Of a stretch of 5,711 bases of DNA, positions 5,422 to 5,711 are shown one piece after another. The position numbers were made by a program, and so were the translations under genes. The number at the start of each line of letters is the position of its first letter. Positions within the stretch are counted from its first letter, which is position 1. Under the pieces are notes generated by a model. It made no database searches and was not told where the DNA came from. It worked only from the letters and a program-made list of their open reading frames with translations. This DNA is from Candidatus Caenarcanales bacterium. Its GTDB lineage: Bacteria > Cyanobacteriota > Vampirovibrionia > LMEP-6097. The stretch covers positions 1 to 5,711 of the forward strand of contig JAJTHA010000139.1 of assembly GCA_021299565.1 (NCBI GenBank). Reading direction: 5' to 3'.

Positions 5422-5711
5422 ATGACAAGTAGCACAGACCTAGAACACAAATACAAAGACACTGTAAATCTACCAGAAACAGATTTTCCGATGAGGGGCA
5501 ATGGTCCAATAAGAGAACCTGAATTTCAAAAGACATGGTTTGAAAATAAAGTTTATGAACTAGGGCTTGAATTAAGAAAAAAAGAAAACGCTGCATTATT
5601 TGTTTTGCATGATGGTCCACCATATCTAAGTTCTAACAAAATTCATATTGGAACAGCTCTCAATAAAATCCTTAAAGATATAGTTATCAGATATAAATAT
5701 CAACGCGGCTA
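5422..5711 (+). CDS. ileS: Isoleucyl-tRNA synthetase, N-terminal part (3' end outside window)
   Basis: The first 96 residues of a class I aminoacyl-tRNA synthetase that charges tRNA-Ile are visible and remain open at the right edge. Family signatures are clear: N-L-P-E-T-D-F-P-M-R-G-N (16-27), R-E-P-E (31-34), V-L-H-D-G-P-P-Y (61-68) and A-L-N-K-I-L-K-D-I-V-I-R-Y-K (79-92). The ATP-binding HIGH motif reads H-I-G-T (75-78), and the usual A-N-G-x before it is replaced by L-S-S-N-K, one residue longer. The start is fixed closely: an in-frame TGA at 5416-5418 lies one codon upstream and the next in-frame ATG (5491) falls inside the conserved F-P-M-R-G-N. There is no Shine-Dalgarno sequence; a TATAAT box ends 12 bases before the ATG, so the mRNA may be nearly leaderless. 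The gene probably has its own promoter and is not clearly part of the upstream operon. Confidence 0.93.
   Translation, partial: MTSSTDLEHKYKDTVNLPETDFPMRGNGPIREPEFQKTWFENKVYELGLELRKKENAALFVLHDGPPYLSSNKIHIGTALNKILKDIVIRYKYQRG

Overview
The window looks like AT-rich bacterial DNA that uses the standard code (TAA, TAG and TGA all end genes). The best lineage clue is the pair of complex I membrane subunits. The NuoK protein, with its Y-R-N-R stretch and M-K-W ending, and the NuoJ protein, with its N-F-V-A ... I-F-A-I-M-L segment, read like cyanobacterial or plastid NdhE and NdhG. DUF433 genes are also common in Cyanobacteria. No photosynthesis gene is present, so a member of the cyanobacterial phylum, possibly a non-photosynthetic Melainabacteria/Vampirovibrionia-type organism, is an inference from motifs recalled from memory and not a demonstrated placement.

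Layout. Positions 1-794 (+) hold the 3' end of a gene for a Lys/Ala/Glu/Asp-rich, apparently all-helical protein of unknown function. Facing it, with 7 bases between the stop codons, is a minus-strand gene (1578-802) with an N-terminal DUF433 domain and a long unrecognised C-terminal part. A 64-base divergent spacer separates that gene from a plus-strand run: nuoJ (1643-2236), nuoK (2236-2547), a class III PLP aminotransferase (2558-3913) and an NAD(P)-type aldehyde dehydrogenase (3917-5350). Gaps inside the run are -1, 10 and 3 bases, so it is very probably one operon. After a 71-base spacer with its own TATAAT box, the 5' end of ileS (5422-5711) runs off the window.

How the genes may work together. 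The aminotransferase and dehydrogenase form a classic pair: an omega-amino acid is transaminated to a semialdehyde, which is then oxidised to an acid with NAD(P)+ reduction (GABA shunt, or a lysine/5-aminovalerate/aminoadipate-semialdehyde type route). Complex I reoxidises NADH, so linkage to nuoJK makes metabolic sense, but the exact substrate cannot be fixed from sequence alone.

No CRISPR array, tRNA, rRNA, insertion sequence or convincing terminator is visible. The points most worth a second look are an H-I-G-T in place of H-I-G-H in the IleRS active site, an in-frame 69-base insertion flanked by a near-perfect 10-base direct repeat inside the aminotransferase, and -10 boxes placed so close to start codons that three transcripts may be leaderless.
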